A program made the translations under genes and the position numbers. This document shows positions 1 through 12,328 of a stretch of DNA of 64,000 nucleotides, in pieces; position 1 is the first letter of the stretch, and each line of letters opens with the position of its first letter. This DNA comes from Gryganskiella cystojenkinii (lineage: Eukaryota; Mortierellomycota; Mortierellomycetes; Mortierellales; Mortierellaceae). The notes below the pieces were generated by a model that was given only the letters and a program-made list of their open reading frames with translations, made no database searches and was not told where the DNA came from. The stretch lies in NCBI GenBank assembly GCA_015852425.1, contig JAAAIG010000010.1, forward strand, positions 32,890 to 96,889, given 5' to 3'.

Positions 1-442
1 CAGGCCTTTGTTTGTGTCTAAGGAGGGTAAATAAATAATTTTATTTTACATAGGGCGTACTTAAGTCTCTTGCAAGCTAAATTTTTTTGGCACACTCTTC
101 ATTCATAGCCGTTGGACTAGTAACCGTCATCAGGGTTGACAACGTTACTCATGTCGGGAGACTGTACTTTCAAGGAATGAATCAGATTGATGGTCCAGTC
201 TTTTTCAATGTCTAGTTGTTAATAATGGTACAAACCACATTGGTGGCAAACGAGTAAGTGGTGGGTCACAAAGGAGCGGCACAGCGCCAAGTTTATTAGG
301 GACGGCTCTCGCTCTCGCTCTCTTTCCTCACCATTGCCAGCACAGCTGAAAAGGTCACGAGTCAGAGAGTTACGAAAACGCCAATAAGTCCAAGAGTATG
401 ATGCATGTGCACAGAACGCTTCCTCTTTCCATGGTCATTGAC
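1..442. other. 3' flank of the binding-fold surface protein gene, no gene seen
   Basis: This stretch lies downstream of the stop codon of the minus-strand gene that ends at 443. It is A/T-rich with short pyrimidine runs. I see no convincing reading frame, RNA gene or repeat. It probably holds the 3' UTR and polyadenylation region of that gene. Confidence 0.5.
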
Positions 443-2657
443 TTAAAGAGTGAAGGCAATGGCCAAGAGACCGAGAACGGCGGTGACGGCACCAGCCATG
501 GTCTTGGTCGCACCGCTGTTGGGACCGACCTTCATGGTCTTGCAGTTCAAGGCAAGGTCAGGAACGGGCTTGCTCGAGTCAGTCGCGGTACAGTTGGCAC
601 TGGTCAACAATCTCGAGGTCTCACTCTTGGCAATGTTACGGATCCAATTGTAAGTAGTACCGGCAGGCAAAACTTCGGGGTGAACAGCACGGATGATATC
701 CTGAAGGACAGCATCGTCCATGGCAACCGCAGCAGCGAACCAGTCACGACCGTTGTTGGGGTTCACGAGACCATCCTCACGGAAGATAGCCTTGTTCTGA
801 ACAAATTTCAAGGTCGAGTTGGCAGCGAGTCCATAGTTGGTGAAGAAAGCAGCAAGGTTGTCACCAGTGAATGTCTCGTCGATAAGGATATCGACATCCT
901 TGATCGCATCCAAGAGAGCAGCCGAAGTGTTGAATTTGTTGACGCCGGTTCCGTTAAAGAACGTGGCACCGGCATCGGTCGTTAAGGCCTGCTTGTAAGG
1001 AGCAGTGACAGTAGTGGAGAACTGCCAATAGGCTGTGTTGTTGCCGTAGGGGGCAACGTACGAGGTCCAGGCAACGAGGGGCTTGGTGCTCTGAGCGGTC
1101 GCAGCAGTCTTGAAGCAGTTGTAGTTGTTGTTGATCGAGGCGGTCAAGTTCTGGGCGAACTCCTCCAAGTTGAAGAAGGTCGAATAGAACTCGAGCCACT
1201 CAGCACGCTGTGTGGTTTTTGAGATGTAGAGAGGAAGGGGTTAGCGCTTTTGTTGTTTTTGTTCGTTTTGTAGTCTCCTTGTCCGTTGCGCCATGGACAC
1301 CATCTTTTTTTTAACGGTCTGTTTGCATGTTCGTTTCCATCTTGCAAAGGAAAGTCAGTATGCTCTCGAGTTTTGCCTTCCTTTTTTTCTGTTTACACTT
1401 GCTGTTGCACCTTGGGGGATTTGGTTTGAATGCATGCCGACTGGCTAGGCTCTCGGTCTGCTCATAAGAGGTTACGTCTCCAGCGTTTGTATGTCTCACC
1501 CGCCCACACTCCAAAAAGTGTCCAAAAGGACATCACATATCCTTCTCGAACAAGTTCTCGCGCATCTCGTCAGCAACGTCCAGAGCAAAAACAGTAGTGA
1601 AAAAACCAACAAAAAACGTACGTTCAATGGGCCAGGGTCGTTAACCTCAGAGGTGATCACGGTCTTGTTAGCGGTCGCCGGGTCAGACGAAAAGCTGGAA
1701 AAGATCAGATCCACAGACTGCAATTGAGTCGCACGAAGTGTCAGGTTCGTGTCCTCGAGGCCAATAATCTCACCCCCCTCCAAACCGTGTTGGACGCAGG
1801 GAGAGCTCACCAACCCCTCAGTGTCGACAGCCTTGATCGCCTTGCGCTCTCCGAGCATCTCGAGGTAAGAAACAGCGGTCGTCGCCAACGAAGCCACGTT
1901 CTTGACGGGGACATTGAAAAAGACGGTCGTGTTGCTGAACAAAGAGGCTGCGGGTGGAGTGGTACCGCACTGGGTGAGAACAAAGGTATTGTTCGTGAAG
2001 CTGTTAGTAACAACCTTGTAGTTGTTCTTGTAGGTGACACTGAAAAGGGTAGCATTGTCGACTAATCAGTTAGTGAAAAAGGAGGGGTAATACGATAGAC
2101 AGTATAGAGTCAGTTCATCAAAATCGAATCCTTTAANNNNNNNNNNNNNNNNNNNNNNNNNNNNNNNNNNNNNNNNNNNNNNNNNNNNNNNNNNNNNNNN
2201 NNNNNNNNNNNNNNNNNNNNNNNNNNNNNNNNNNCAAAAAAAAAAAAGGCCAACTAGGTCTAGATTCATCAACTGTGGCGAATAAAGTAGATTCAATGGC
2301 CAAAATAAACAACCATACACCTCTAGAGTAGACCCTGAACTCTTTCATTTTTCAATATCTCCTTTCGCCTCTTGGACCGAAGCAGCAACAGAGCTTACCA
2401 TGGGTCTGGCTGGCGCTGGGGAAGTAGTTGTATGTGGGGTCGAACTTGATCGCGCAGCCATTCGCATCGAGGGGACCTTGGCCGGCCTGCGCGGCGACGG
2501 GCATCACCAAGAAGGGGACGAGGAGCAAGAAGGCGCAGATCGAGTGAGCGTAGTACTTGCTGAAGACGCTCTGCCCGTAGAAGGACACGGGTTGTGTCCA
2601 ACGAGGGACCTTTCCACCCTGGTTAGAAGGAGGAATGGGGATGCTTTGAACGGCCAT
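443..2657 (-). CDS. secreted, probably GPI-anchored protein with a periplasmic-binding (TroA-like) fold
   Basis: Three exons on the minus strand: 2657-2399, 2061-1622 and 1207-443, giving 487 aa. Introns start GTAAGC and GTACGT. An assembly gap lies inside intron 1. A hydrophobic segment at about residues 36-53, ending in an AxA-type motif, looks like a signal peptide or signal anchor, although some 30 residues precede it. The C-terminus has a small-residue stretch (GPNSGA) followed by a hydrophobic tail, as in GPI signals. The body has many N-glycosylation sequons. The pattern of a YKVVTN-like strand, then a QCGT motif, then alternating helices resembles fungal proteins annotated as ABC-type periplasmic-binding (metal or cobalamin type) domains. 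This family call rests on memory of the motif pattern only. An in-frame ATG at 2741 could add 28 residues but gives a worse N-terminus. The ligand is unknown. A surface role in binding a metal or cofactor is inference. Confidence 0.62.
2137..2234. other. assembly gap (98 N)
   Basis: A run of 98 N lies inside intron 1 of the binding-fold surface protein gene. It is followed by a poly-A run, which suggests a homopolymer that was hard to sequence. The coding exons on either side are complete. Confidence 0.99.
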
Positions 2658-3716
2658 GATTAAGGGTCCGGAGAGGAAGGGGAGAGGAGGGAAAGAGGGG
2701 GGAAAGGTAGTAGGGTTTGTAGTGGGGAGGGGAAAGATCAAAGAGGAAAAAGAAAAAAGAAGAAAAGAAAAATTAGGGCCGAGCCTGCACCTTTAAATGA
2801 ATTTTTCCTGGGGAGGCACGAGTCCGAGTGGAAGGAAGTTCATTTCTCTCAACCCAGTCAAGAGTGGTCCCTTCGGGTGGAGCACAAAAAAAAAAGAACG
2901 AGTGTCTGTTGGAATTTGAACTTTGTTTTCAAGGACCTGTAAACAAAGCAAAAAACGTGGCTCACAACAAACGCCCATCTCATCTCGTTCTACTGCAAGG
3001 TCTCGATCCAACCCCTTTGTTCTCGGCAGTTGCCCGAGCGAGAGACACTGAATAAAAATTGTGCCCGCAACCGTAAGCAAAGAGCATGGTGCGGTGAGCC
3101 GAGATCCTCGGATGAAGTGAAGGAAAGAGTGGAAAGTTAAGCTCTGTGGATAATGAACAGTCCGTCTCCGGTTTGTAGACAGCTGCAAGGGCGTCTTCTT
3201 TGAACAGTCAAATGGAATGGTGATCGTTGTACCTCTTCTATGTGGAGCGTTGGAAAAGGGTCTGTTGGACGGCAACCCCACACTCGAGGGGGTTTCTCAA
3301 ATCCCCTAAGGACCATTCATGCAGTTGATCGAAAGACGATGGCGCCTTTGCGATTGAGAGTCTTTGGCCAGTGAGGGCGAGGCATTATTTGGAGAAATGG
3401 AACTCCGTTTTTTGATTCTTTGGTGACTTTATCTTTTTTCTACAAAGAAACGCACTGTCGAGACCTGAGCTTTTTTTTTAGCCCGCCAACCCTAGGATAG
3501 TAAGGATTTCCCACGGTCATCAAGTTCAAATCGACACGCGAGTTTTTTTTCTTTTTCTTTTTTCTGATGCTCTTTTTATTTAATTTCTTTTTTTGTTGCT
3601 AGGTGTCTGCCAAAAGGGACAGAAGAGAGACGGGGATATGAGGAAATGAGTGGGGACGAGAAAAAATGTGATGACAGGGATGGAAAGATGAATATACAAA
3701 CTCGAAGAAAATTAGC
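2658..3716. other. intergenic region between two minus-strand genes
   Basis: It contains the promoter and 5' leader of the surface protein gene (near 2658-2900, purine-rich on the plus strand, so C/T-rich in the direction of transcription). It also holds the 3' flank of adenylosuccinate lyase (near 3550-3716, with T-rich runs). The small reading frames here have no recognisable domains and I do not call them. Confidence 0.5.
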
Positions 3717-5271
3717 TTAAACGCTCAACTCAGCCTTGCTCTCCTTGGCCAAGACATCGGCAAAGGGCTTCAAGGCAGGCTGGACATAGTTCTGCAAGAA
3801 ACGGTCAACCTGCTGAGGGGCACGACCAACGAAGGTTGAGGGATCCATCAGGGACTTGAGATCAGCCCAGATAGGCTCAAAGTAAGGATCCTTCTGGATA
3901 CGCTGGATCAAATCGTTCTCGCCACCATGCTGCTTCACGACCGCACCGGCCTCGTGAGAGAGAACACGGATGTGCTCGTGGCACTCCTGACGATCACCAC
4001 CCCTCTTGACCATGGCCATGATGATGTTCTCGGTAGCCATGAAAGGAAGCTCCTGGTTGATGCGACGCTCAATGACCTTGGGGTAGACGACCAAGCCCTC
4101 AGAGATGTTCTGCAACAAAGTCAACAAGATGTCCATGGTCAAGAAGGCCTCGGGCAAGCAGATACGACGGTTGGCACTGTCATCCAAAGTACGCTCCAAC
4201 CATTGGACACTGGCGGTTCCAAGAGCATCCTGGCACAAGATCTGAAGGTGACGCGCCAAGGAGCAGGCACGCTCGCAACGCATGGGGTTACGCTTGTAGG
4301 CCATGGCAGAGCTTCCAATCTGATCCTTCTCAAAAGGCTCTTCGATCTCCTTCAAGTTGGCCAAGAGACGGATATCGGTCGCGATCTTGTGGACAGTGGC
4401 ACCGAACGAGGCCATGGGCATGAGGATGTCGACATCGATCTTGCGCGAGTAGGTCTGGCCAGTGACAGGGTAGTACTCCTTGAATCCAGAGAGCTCAGTG
4501 ACACGCTGATCCAAGTCCTCGACCTTCTGGTGATCACCCTCAAAGAGAGCCAAGAAAGAACCCTGAGTACCAGTGGTTCCCTTGACACCACGGAAACCAA
4601 GGTCCTCGCGAGCGCGGGTCATGTTGCGCAAGTCCCAGAGAAGCTCCTGGATCCAGAGAGTAGCACGCTTACCGACGGTGGTCAATTGAGCAGGCTGGAA
4701 GTGAGTGAAGCCGAGGGTGGGCAAGTCCTTGTACTGGTCAGCAAATGCGCTCAAGCGCTGGATGACACGGGCCAACTTGGGCAAGAGAATGTCCATACCG
4801 TCGCGGAGGATGATCAGGTCTCCGTTGTCGGTAACGTAGCAGGAGGTGGCGCCCAAGTGGATGATACCGGCGGCCTTGGGGGCGGCAACACCAAAGGTGT
4901 GGACGTGAGCCATGACATCGTGGCGACGCTTCTTTTCCTCAGCGTTGGCCAACTCATAGTCGATGTCGTACTAAGGACGAGTTTGAAGTTGTAAGGTATG
5001 GCCTTGTTAGTGTCATATCCGAGGGATAGAGAGATGTCGATAGACGGTTCTATGCGAATTGAGAAGTGGCAGTTTCAATTACAATGTGCTCCTTCATTTC
5101 CTCGATGGCACCCTCGGGAATGTCGAGACCCAACTCCTTCTCGGCAATAGCGAGGTTGAGCCAGAGCTTGCGCCAGGTGCTGAAGCGCTTGTTGTCCGAG
5201 AAGTTGGCCGCCATCTCGGGCGAAGCATAGCGCGAAGTCAAGGGCGACTGGTAGCGGGCGTGGGGGTCCAT
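3717..5271 (-). CDS. ADE13: adenylosuccinate lyase
   Basis: Two exons, 5271-5083 and 4970-3717, give 480 aa, close to yeast Ade13 (482) and human ADSL. The enzyme works twice in purine synthesis: it releases fumarate from SAICAR to make AICAR, and from adenylosuccinate to make AMP. It acts in the cytosol as a homotetramer. The N-terminus ([21 protein letters not shown]) and the core ([40 protein letters not shown]) follow the eukaryotic ADSL sequence throughout. The fumarate-lyase signature loop, [15 protein letters not shown], holds the catalytic serine region and has the Pro-to-Ala form also found in yeast. The intron uses a GTAATT donor, and exon 2 starts at Tyr64 exactly in phase. The gene is divergent from BRF1, with a 585-base shared promoter. 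Confidence 0.97.
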
Positions 5272-5856
5272 TATGATAGAGGTCGGAATGAGGAATGAGG
5301 ATAAGAAGAAGAAAAAAGAAAAAATAAACATAAAAAAAAGTTGTCATCTTCCCCGCACACCGCTTTTGGGTCTCCGAACAAGCAGCGACGCCAATTGCAC
5401 TCTCTGACTCTTTTTTTTTTTTTTTATTATTTTTTAGTTTTGCTGGAGGATCAGAGGAAGGCAATAAAAACGCGGCGACAGAAAATGCAGTCACAAATGG
5501 ATGCATTGTTGACACCGCTTAACCCTTAATACATCATGAGTGACTGCGAAGCGAGGCCTTTGGAGGCGCAAAAAAAAGTGAGAATGGGGACATAGAAACT
5601 TGACCTCGACTGCTCCAATCCCACCTTTGCCTTCACTCTTCCAATACTACTCTCTAGTTTTTCCTCCCTACTCTCTACCCTTTTACCACAACGTCTTTTT
5701 TTCATTTACATTCAACATTTTCATCAACCTCAACAAAGCTTTGTTCTATTCCATAATTGCACGACCCCACTCTCCTCATTCACATCTTAATACTTCAGGA
5801 CCATTGCAGACTTTCCATTACTCCTCCTTACTCCTCCACTTACTTAATTCATCGCC
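5272..5856. promoter_or_regulatory. bidirectional promoter, ADE13 / BRF1
   Basis: This 585-base region separates the divergent starts of ADE13 and BRF1. The BRF1 side (5600-5856) is strongly C/T-rich, which is typical of fungal 5' leaders. The ADE13 side contains a TGACTC hexamer at 5405-5410. In yeast this is the core site for Bas1 and Gcn4 at ADE genes. Whether it acts here is inference, since a hexamer is likely to occur by chance once in a few promoters. Confidence 0.4.
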
Positions 5857-8800
5857 ATGGCCTGCTCCAACTGTGGCGGAAATAGTATCGAATATGACTC
5901 TGGTCAAGGAAATGCCACTTGTACCAACTGTGGTACCGTAAGTATCGATCGCCATCAACCATCCCTCCTTTTTTTTTAATGAATTCAACTTTTTCTTATG
6001 TGCCACACTGTCAGATAGAGGTTTAACAGTTCTCTACCCTTTTTTTTTTGTTTTGTTTAAACTTCGATACTGATCCTTCCATCATATCTTTTGCTGATAG
6101 GTCCTGGAAGAAAACACCATTATTGCCGAGATCACCTTCAACGAAAGTGGTGGTGGTGCTGCCTCTGTCGTAGGAACATTTGTCGGCGAAGGCAAAGGTA
6201 TTTTGGGTGGATTTTAGTTTTGTTTTAATGGAATTTGCCAAAATGGAGGCGGTTTTTTTCCTATGTAAGCCGTTATTTACAACCGTTTTGAATATCTTTG
6301 AATTTTTTCTAAAAAAAATAGCCGGAGCCCGAAGCACAGGACCAGGACGGAGACAGACAAGTCAGGAATCCAGAGAAAAGACCTTGGAGGCGGCTAGGAG
6401 ACGTATCCAGAACATTGCCTACCATCTCAAACTCAACGACCATCACGTCGAGGTTGCCCAACGCTACTTTAACCTCGCCATCACCAATAACTTTATTCAG
6501 GGTCGCAGGAGTGAACACGTTGTCGCCTGCTGTCTCTACATCGTCTGTAGAATGGAAAAGACGACTCACATGCTTATCGACTTTTCAGAAGCTCTTCAGG
6601 TAAGACATGATCGAAGGACAGTTTGAACATAATGGCACATTGGTCGTGGGGAGAAAAAAAATAGGTCTTTTCAACCAGCTGTCGTGTCTGACCCCTCCTT
6701 TTTTTTAACTTTTTAACAAATTCATAGCTGAACGTGTTCAAGCTCGGCGTCACATTCCTGCATCTTACACGACAACTCAACCTTACGCTGCCTCTTGTGG
6801 ACCCGTCCCTGTATATTTCTCGATTTGCGACTATGCTGGATTTCGGTGAGGACACTCAAAGAGTCGCTAACGACGCGCTGCGGCTGGTCTCGCGTATGGA
6901 TCGCGATTGGATCAGGACAGGTCGTCGACCTGCTGGAATCTGTGGTGCCTGTCTCCTCATTGCCGCCAGAATGCACCATTATAGACGGTCTCAGCGCGAG
7001 ATCATTCAGGTCGTCAAGATTGGAGAGTCCACATTGAGGAAACGGTATGTCTTGGTGATCGATTTTTTTCTATCGATAAATGTCGTTTGTGTGATACTAT
7101 TTTGTCAACAATTTGATTTTTCGCACAAATTTACTGACTTTTCACTTTTTCTTTAGATTGGACGAATTCGCAGCAACGCCGTCAGGACAACTGACAGTGG
7201 CAGATTTCCGGGAGCTCTGGCTGGAAGACGCGGCAGACCCACCTTCCTTCGCAAAATCAAAAAAACGGCCGCACTGGGAGCTCGGTGAAGATGAAGAGGA
7301 GGATGATGATGTGGTTACTGAAGAACTCATGCGACGTGGAGAACAGAAACACAAGATATCATTGTTGGGTGTTCGAGAAGGAGACGAGGAAGACGAAGAA
7401 GGCCATGTCGAGACGGAAACTACGACTGGTCTCCGATTTACTCCAAATATCGCCAAATCAAACCGCTCACAAAGAGCCACTACCACCAATGGTGAGGAAC
7501 AGGAAGAAACAGCAGGAGACAAGGAGAGGGTAGAAGACGGCGAAGAAGAAGAAGAAGCCGAAGTCGAAGAAGAGGTCGAAGAGGATGAGGAAGAAGCAGG
7601 CGACGAAGACGCGCTGGAGGAAGAAATGGAGGGTGAACTGGAAGCCGCCATGGAAGATCCTCTTATTCAAGAAGAACAAGCTCGTCTCGATGGTAGGTTA
7701 TTGTTGAACGGCCTATTTTTAATTAACAGTGTGATGTAAACTGGCTATTGTTTGTTTCTAACCGGATGCTTCTTTTATGTTTTGGTGTTACTCGAACAAT
7801 AAGCTGAAGAAGAGGCTCGCCGACTTATTCCTTACGAACCTCTTGATGATGTGGATGACGACGAGATTGAGAGTGTCATTCTGAATGAAGAAGAGGTCAA
7901 AATCAAGACGCAGGTTTGGATGGAACTAAACAAGGAGTTCCTGATGGAGCAAGAAGGTAATTTCCGTGACCAACCATCCATTTGTTGACCAGCAATGGAA
8001 CCTAGAAGATACTGATGTCTGATATTTGTTTTCTTCATTATTCACCTTTTAGAAAAGCGCGCTCGTATCGAAATGGAGCAGAAGATGGGCATTTTCCACT
8101 CGAAAAAGGGCGTAAGTTAATATTGCTTTTTTTCATTGATTTAACTAAAACCTGTCTTTTTGTTTTCATTAACACTTCTGGTTCCTCTTGTTATCCCTTT
8201 CAGCGCAAGAAAACCAAGCGTCAACCCCCATCCACGTCGGCCGCAGAGGCAGGCAAGAACATTCTCCAACCAAAACTGCCTCGCCAGAAATCAAAAAAGA
8301 TCAATTACAATGCACTGGACTCAATGGAGGACCTCTTTGACACCAAACCTGCGGTCTACGACCATGCCACGCCAATTAAGTCTGTATTTGAGGAAACCCC
8401 GGTGACAAGAACTCCCGCAGGCTCCAGACAATCCTCTGTGCCCCCAGGACGAGAGGGTTCTGCAAAACCGAACCGTCTTGCTTCCGTGTCCCGGATGATC
8501 AAGAGTAACACTGGGAGCCAAGTCAAGTTTTCGAGTAGCCGAACTGTTTCTCGGGAGCAGTCGATGCAGGCACGGAGTTCGAGTGTCCGTGCCAGTCCAA
8601 TGCCGGACTTTGACGACGACGAGGACGAGATAATCGCGCCTCCAAAATCACGATCGCGCGCTTCACGTGAGGCTCAAGCTCAAGTCGTTGCCTCTGTCCC
8701 CAAGACCGCTGCTCCCACTCAGCAAGAAGAAGAGGTCGAAGAGCTGGAGGCTGGTGAGGAGGAGGAACCAGAAGTTCAATCATGGCAATCACAGTTTGGC

Positions 8801-8863
8801 TATGGCAACCCAGAGGATGAATATGGTGCCGAATATGACGCTTACAACGACTACGAAGACTAG
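5857..8863 (+). CDS. BRF1: TFIIIB subunit BRF1 (TFIIB-related factor)
   Basis: Eight exons give 726 aa: 5857-5937, 6101-6197, 6322-6599, 6728-7044, 7157-7692, 7804-7956, 8053-8111 and 8204-8863. BRF1 joins TBP and Bdp1 in TFIIIB and recruits RNA polymerase III to tRNA and 5S genes. The N-terminus is a zinc ribbon (CSNCGG at residues 3-8, CTNCGT at about 22-27). Two cyclin-like repeats follow (about 85-170 and 175-260), with the conserved runs AYRR-like [27 protein letters not shown] and [18 protein letters not shown] long Glu/Asp-rich stretch lies near residues 340-440. The C-terminal block [15 protein letters not shown] matches BRF1 homology region II, which binds TBP. The start is the only good ATG directly before the zinc ribbon. 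The RNA polymerase III large subunit is encoded about 23 kb downstream in the same window. Confidence 0.96.
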
Positions 8864-8876
8864 CAAACTATTTGCC

Positions 8877-8882
8877 AATAAA
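8877..8882 (+). promoter_or_regulatory. AATAAA polyadenylation signal of BRF1
   Basis: A canonical AATAAA lies 14 bases after the BRF1 stop codon, on the coding strand. The next gene converges from the other side with its stop codon at 9055. The 3' UTR of BRF1 is therefore probably short. Confidence 0.5.
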
Positions 8883-9054
8883 AGCACTCCTTCCATCCAA
8901 ATCTCTGCTTCTGGTTGCACGACTCTCTTCTTTTGATATTTCTGAGTGGCGTGCCTGACAGTCCTCCAGTAAAGAGGTACGCAATCAAGAAAAGAGCATT
9001 AAAATGAAACCGACTTTTTTATTCGTGTGATGTTTTCTGTAGTTCTTAATAATG

Positions 9055-12000
9055 TTATGCCGAATCTTCATCATCGGATTCCTCACGGGCTTTGCCTTTC
9101 TTGGAAGTGGCTATTTGAAAATAAAAATAAAAATAAAAAAAAATAAAAAATTAGTAACATTTTCTTAGGACAGACACCAAACAACTGCGATGTAGATTAC
9201 GAGAATGACCAACGTTCATACCTTTTCCAGCAGGAGCCTTGCGCTTGGCAGCGGCCTTGGCAGGGACTTCAGCTGAAGTGGAGGATGCCGCGGGTGAGGC
9301 ACCTTCTCCCACAGTTTTCGTCCTGTTCTTTTCCTTTGCGCGCATACAACTCTGACAGAACCAATCCACATCAGGAACAACCTAAAGAAGGGTAAAAATA
9401 ATAAATCGTCAGTGATGCTAGTGTCGACCATGATGTGAAGCTTTTGCTACAACCATGCGGACCAAATTCTTCGACAGGCAAAGTCATGTTTTACCTGAAG
9501 TCGAGGGACTGTGCAGTGAAGATGGGTACCAGAGTCACACTTATCACAGAGCAACATGCTCTCCTCGTCCTCAGCACTGAGACACTCGATACAGTGTTCT
9601 TCCACATCCAGGACAGGCCACTTGGGCAAATCCTGAATCTTGTCTTGACCGGGCTTGCACAACAACAGGGTCTGGCCCAATCCACAAGAGACACTCAACA
9701 TGCTCAATCCTTCCATGGGGCGGACCTTATCAGGTTTGGTCGAGGATTTGGTTTCACCCTCGCCATAACCCAACTCGCAATGGAGCGCACCCTGACCCCA
9801 GGCAATCGTGCTGGGTTCGTGCGTGGGAATTGCAAACAAGGTCACGTTACCGGCTGCGATATCCTTGAAGGCCCAACCGTTTAGGTCATAAAGGGTGCGG
9901 GGGTACATCCAAGGCGTGCCTCCGCCACCGTCACCGGTAGTCTTCCACTTGCCCCACAGCCAAAGCTGGGACTGACCATCTAATGCCATACTGAACGAGC
10001 TTCCGGCAGCAATCTTGGTCGCCTTGGAGATCTTGTTCGATCCTGCAAACTGATCAATGGGCTGAGGAGTCCAGAGATCCTCTTGCTTAGAGTGTCCCAG
10101 ACGACCGTAACCGCCGAAACCCCAAGAGAAGACCATACCGTCTTTGTCACGGGCAAGGGTGTGGTTGGCACCGCAAGCCACCTCAACCACAAAGCTATCC
10201 TTCAAAGCGCCACCAACGAGGACTACATAGGAAGAAGAAAACAGGTCAGGGTTAAAACTGCGTATAAGAAGACAGCCGGATGATACGCAACCAGAAAGAT
10301 AAAAAATGTACTCACTTGGGCTGGTTTGGGGAACATGAACGAGACGAGTGGACGTCTGGAAGTACTGGCCGTTGGTTTTATTACCGAGCTGTCCAAACTC
10401 GGGCGATCCAAATGCGTAAAGCTGACCCTTCTCCGTCAGCACCATGGTGAAATCGGAACCACAGGCAGCGCTGACCACCTTTTCCTTGCCCATACCGGCG
10501 ATGGGCACGAACGAGGGATGGTCCTTATGGTTCGCGTTTCCAAGCTGGTTTCAAACAGTAAAAACATGGGATCGTTTAGTTTTGGTTATTCACATTGGAT
10601 TTCAACACTGATTTCGATCAAAAAAAAACCATAACGAGGCAATAAAATACCTGTCCAGCCTTGTTATCGCCAGCACCATAGATGGCTCCATTCTCAGCAA
10701 CCAATATGGTATGGTGTCTACCGACCTACAATATTTTCGCCATAAAGAAGTTTAAAAAAAATAGTCATTCTCGCTCATGAAAAGACGTCGTCTACAAACT
10801 TCATGTGAGATCAGTCAGCAAAAAAAAAAAAAAAAAGGCTTACGGCAGCGTCAACAAACTTCAGGTTTGTGGTTTTCTTGCCAACGGTCGTATAGATAGT
10901 AGGAACCTTCATAGGCAAGGGGTGAGGGTCGGTGTCTCCAACACCCAACTGTCCCTTTTCATTTCTATTGAGGAGTCAACCATGAATGACAAAGAATGCA
11001 ATTTGTATAAATAAAGTGAATTTGTGCGCAGACAACGTATAGTCAAGGTTGTTAAAACATTACCTTCCAAGCACCCAAGCATCACCGTCATCTAACAAGA
11101 GTATATGAACAGCAGCGAGCGGTGAGTTAACTTTGCATATAGAAATTGTTGATGGTTACGGAATCAAGATACTTACCAGTGATGCAGACACAGTGAGCGG
11201 CAGTGGGACCGGTGATGGCCTTTACCACTCTAAAGATTAACAAAAAAATGGAGATCAGGTCAGTCGAGCGCTCATTACTTTTTTGATATCGAGTCTCCTG
11301 CTTAAAAAAAGAATAGATTTTGAGACGTCGTATGTTACTTCAAGTCGGCAAGTTCACGAATAACGTGGAAAGTTTCAAGGTGAGGCCTAAAAGTGGTTGA
11401 TAATCCAACAGAAGTTGTGAGGTCAGTTTGTGAATTTGAGGTGTTAGGTCCCAGCTTTCGCAACTTCCGGAGGCACTTCTTTTTATTTTCTTTGCCGAGT
11501 GTCTTTTGCAAACATACAAAACCTCGCGAGTATCGCCAGCCTTGGGCTTGCGGCCAATCATGTCCCAGTCTGTGAATTTGGTTGGAGGAATCAGAAGAAC
11601 ATATTGTTTAGAGCGTTGTTAGGCCTACAAGTGGATAGCTGTTAAAAAATATAAATAAATTGCTTACCGACGGCTCCTGCGAGAAGGACCTTGCCTGGAG
11701 AGTCAAAGAATGAAAAGTAATAAAAAAAAATAGATAATTTTTAGAAACATGGGTCGTACACTGCGATGGGTGGTTTGCAAGAAAGAAAAAAGAGGCTAAA
11801 CAAGTGACAAAGCTAGGCGACGTGTCCGTGTCCCTGAAAAAATAGGACTCGCGAATCCAGGAACAAAAGAAAATGGTGATGGGCTTGGCCACCAAAATAA
11901 TAATAATAAAAAAAAGGCACTAGAAAGCCTCAGTGGGGTCTTTGGCGCCATATGTCCTGTGAAGGCAAAAAATAGACCACGGTGCAGAGACAAAGAAGCC

Positions 12001-12328
12001 CAAGAAGTGAAATCAAATAGGAACGATGACCCGAGCAGATATGTTTGGACGACAGAGAGAAATATAGGTGGAACGCGAGAGTGCCACCAAAAAGTTGGCG
12101 GCGTTTGACTGAACTTTTTTTTAAAGAGTTTGCATGGGGTTTCGTTGATGAGCTTGCATGTGCCTCGTGTCTTTCTTGCGTTAAATTTACTAACAAGATT
12201 GAAATTGTCTCGCAAGCAGCGATACAGGTGTGGAGAAATGAGAATAATAAAGCAGAGTAAAGAATGGAGGTCCAAGTCTGGAAGAAACACTTACCCCATG
12301 TGGGCGAGTCTGTGGTCGTCGTGGCCAT
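9055..12328 (-). CDS. RCC2-like beta-propeller protein with C-terminal PHD finger
   Basis: Twelve exons give 536 aa: 12328-12295, 11694-11668, 11569-11518, 11386-11339, 11229-11177, 11091-11064, 10964-10844, 10725-10651, 10544-10316, 10222-9495, 9381-9222 and 9110-9055. All junctions keep phase, and several exons are tiny (27-53 bases). The propeller (about 12-420) follows RCC2/TD-60, not RCC1: DWDMIGRK near the N-terminus, then WVLGRNEKGQLGVGD, GSDFTMVL, VACGANHTL, FSWGFGGYGRLGH and STIAWGQG. RCC2 in animals binds Rac1/RalA and microtubule structures in mitosis. Fused after it is a PHD finger (about 430-478) with the C4HC3 set CIEC, CDKC, HLHC and CQSC. A short Lys/Ala-rich and acidic tail follows. 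PHD fingers read histone H3 tails, which suggests a chromatin-linked role. The promoter holds an ACGCGT at 12413-12418. Confidence 0.9.

Noticed and set aside
3927..4994. A 355-codon open frame opposite adenylosuccinate lyase
   Set aside because: It is the antisense of a strongly conserved enzyme gene, and its sequence (Leu/Val/Asp-rich, no domain) is what the complementary strand of this codon usage gives.
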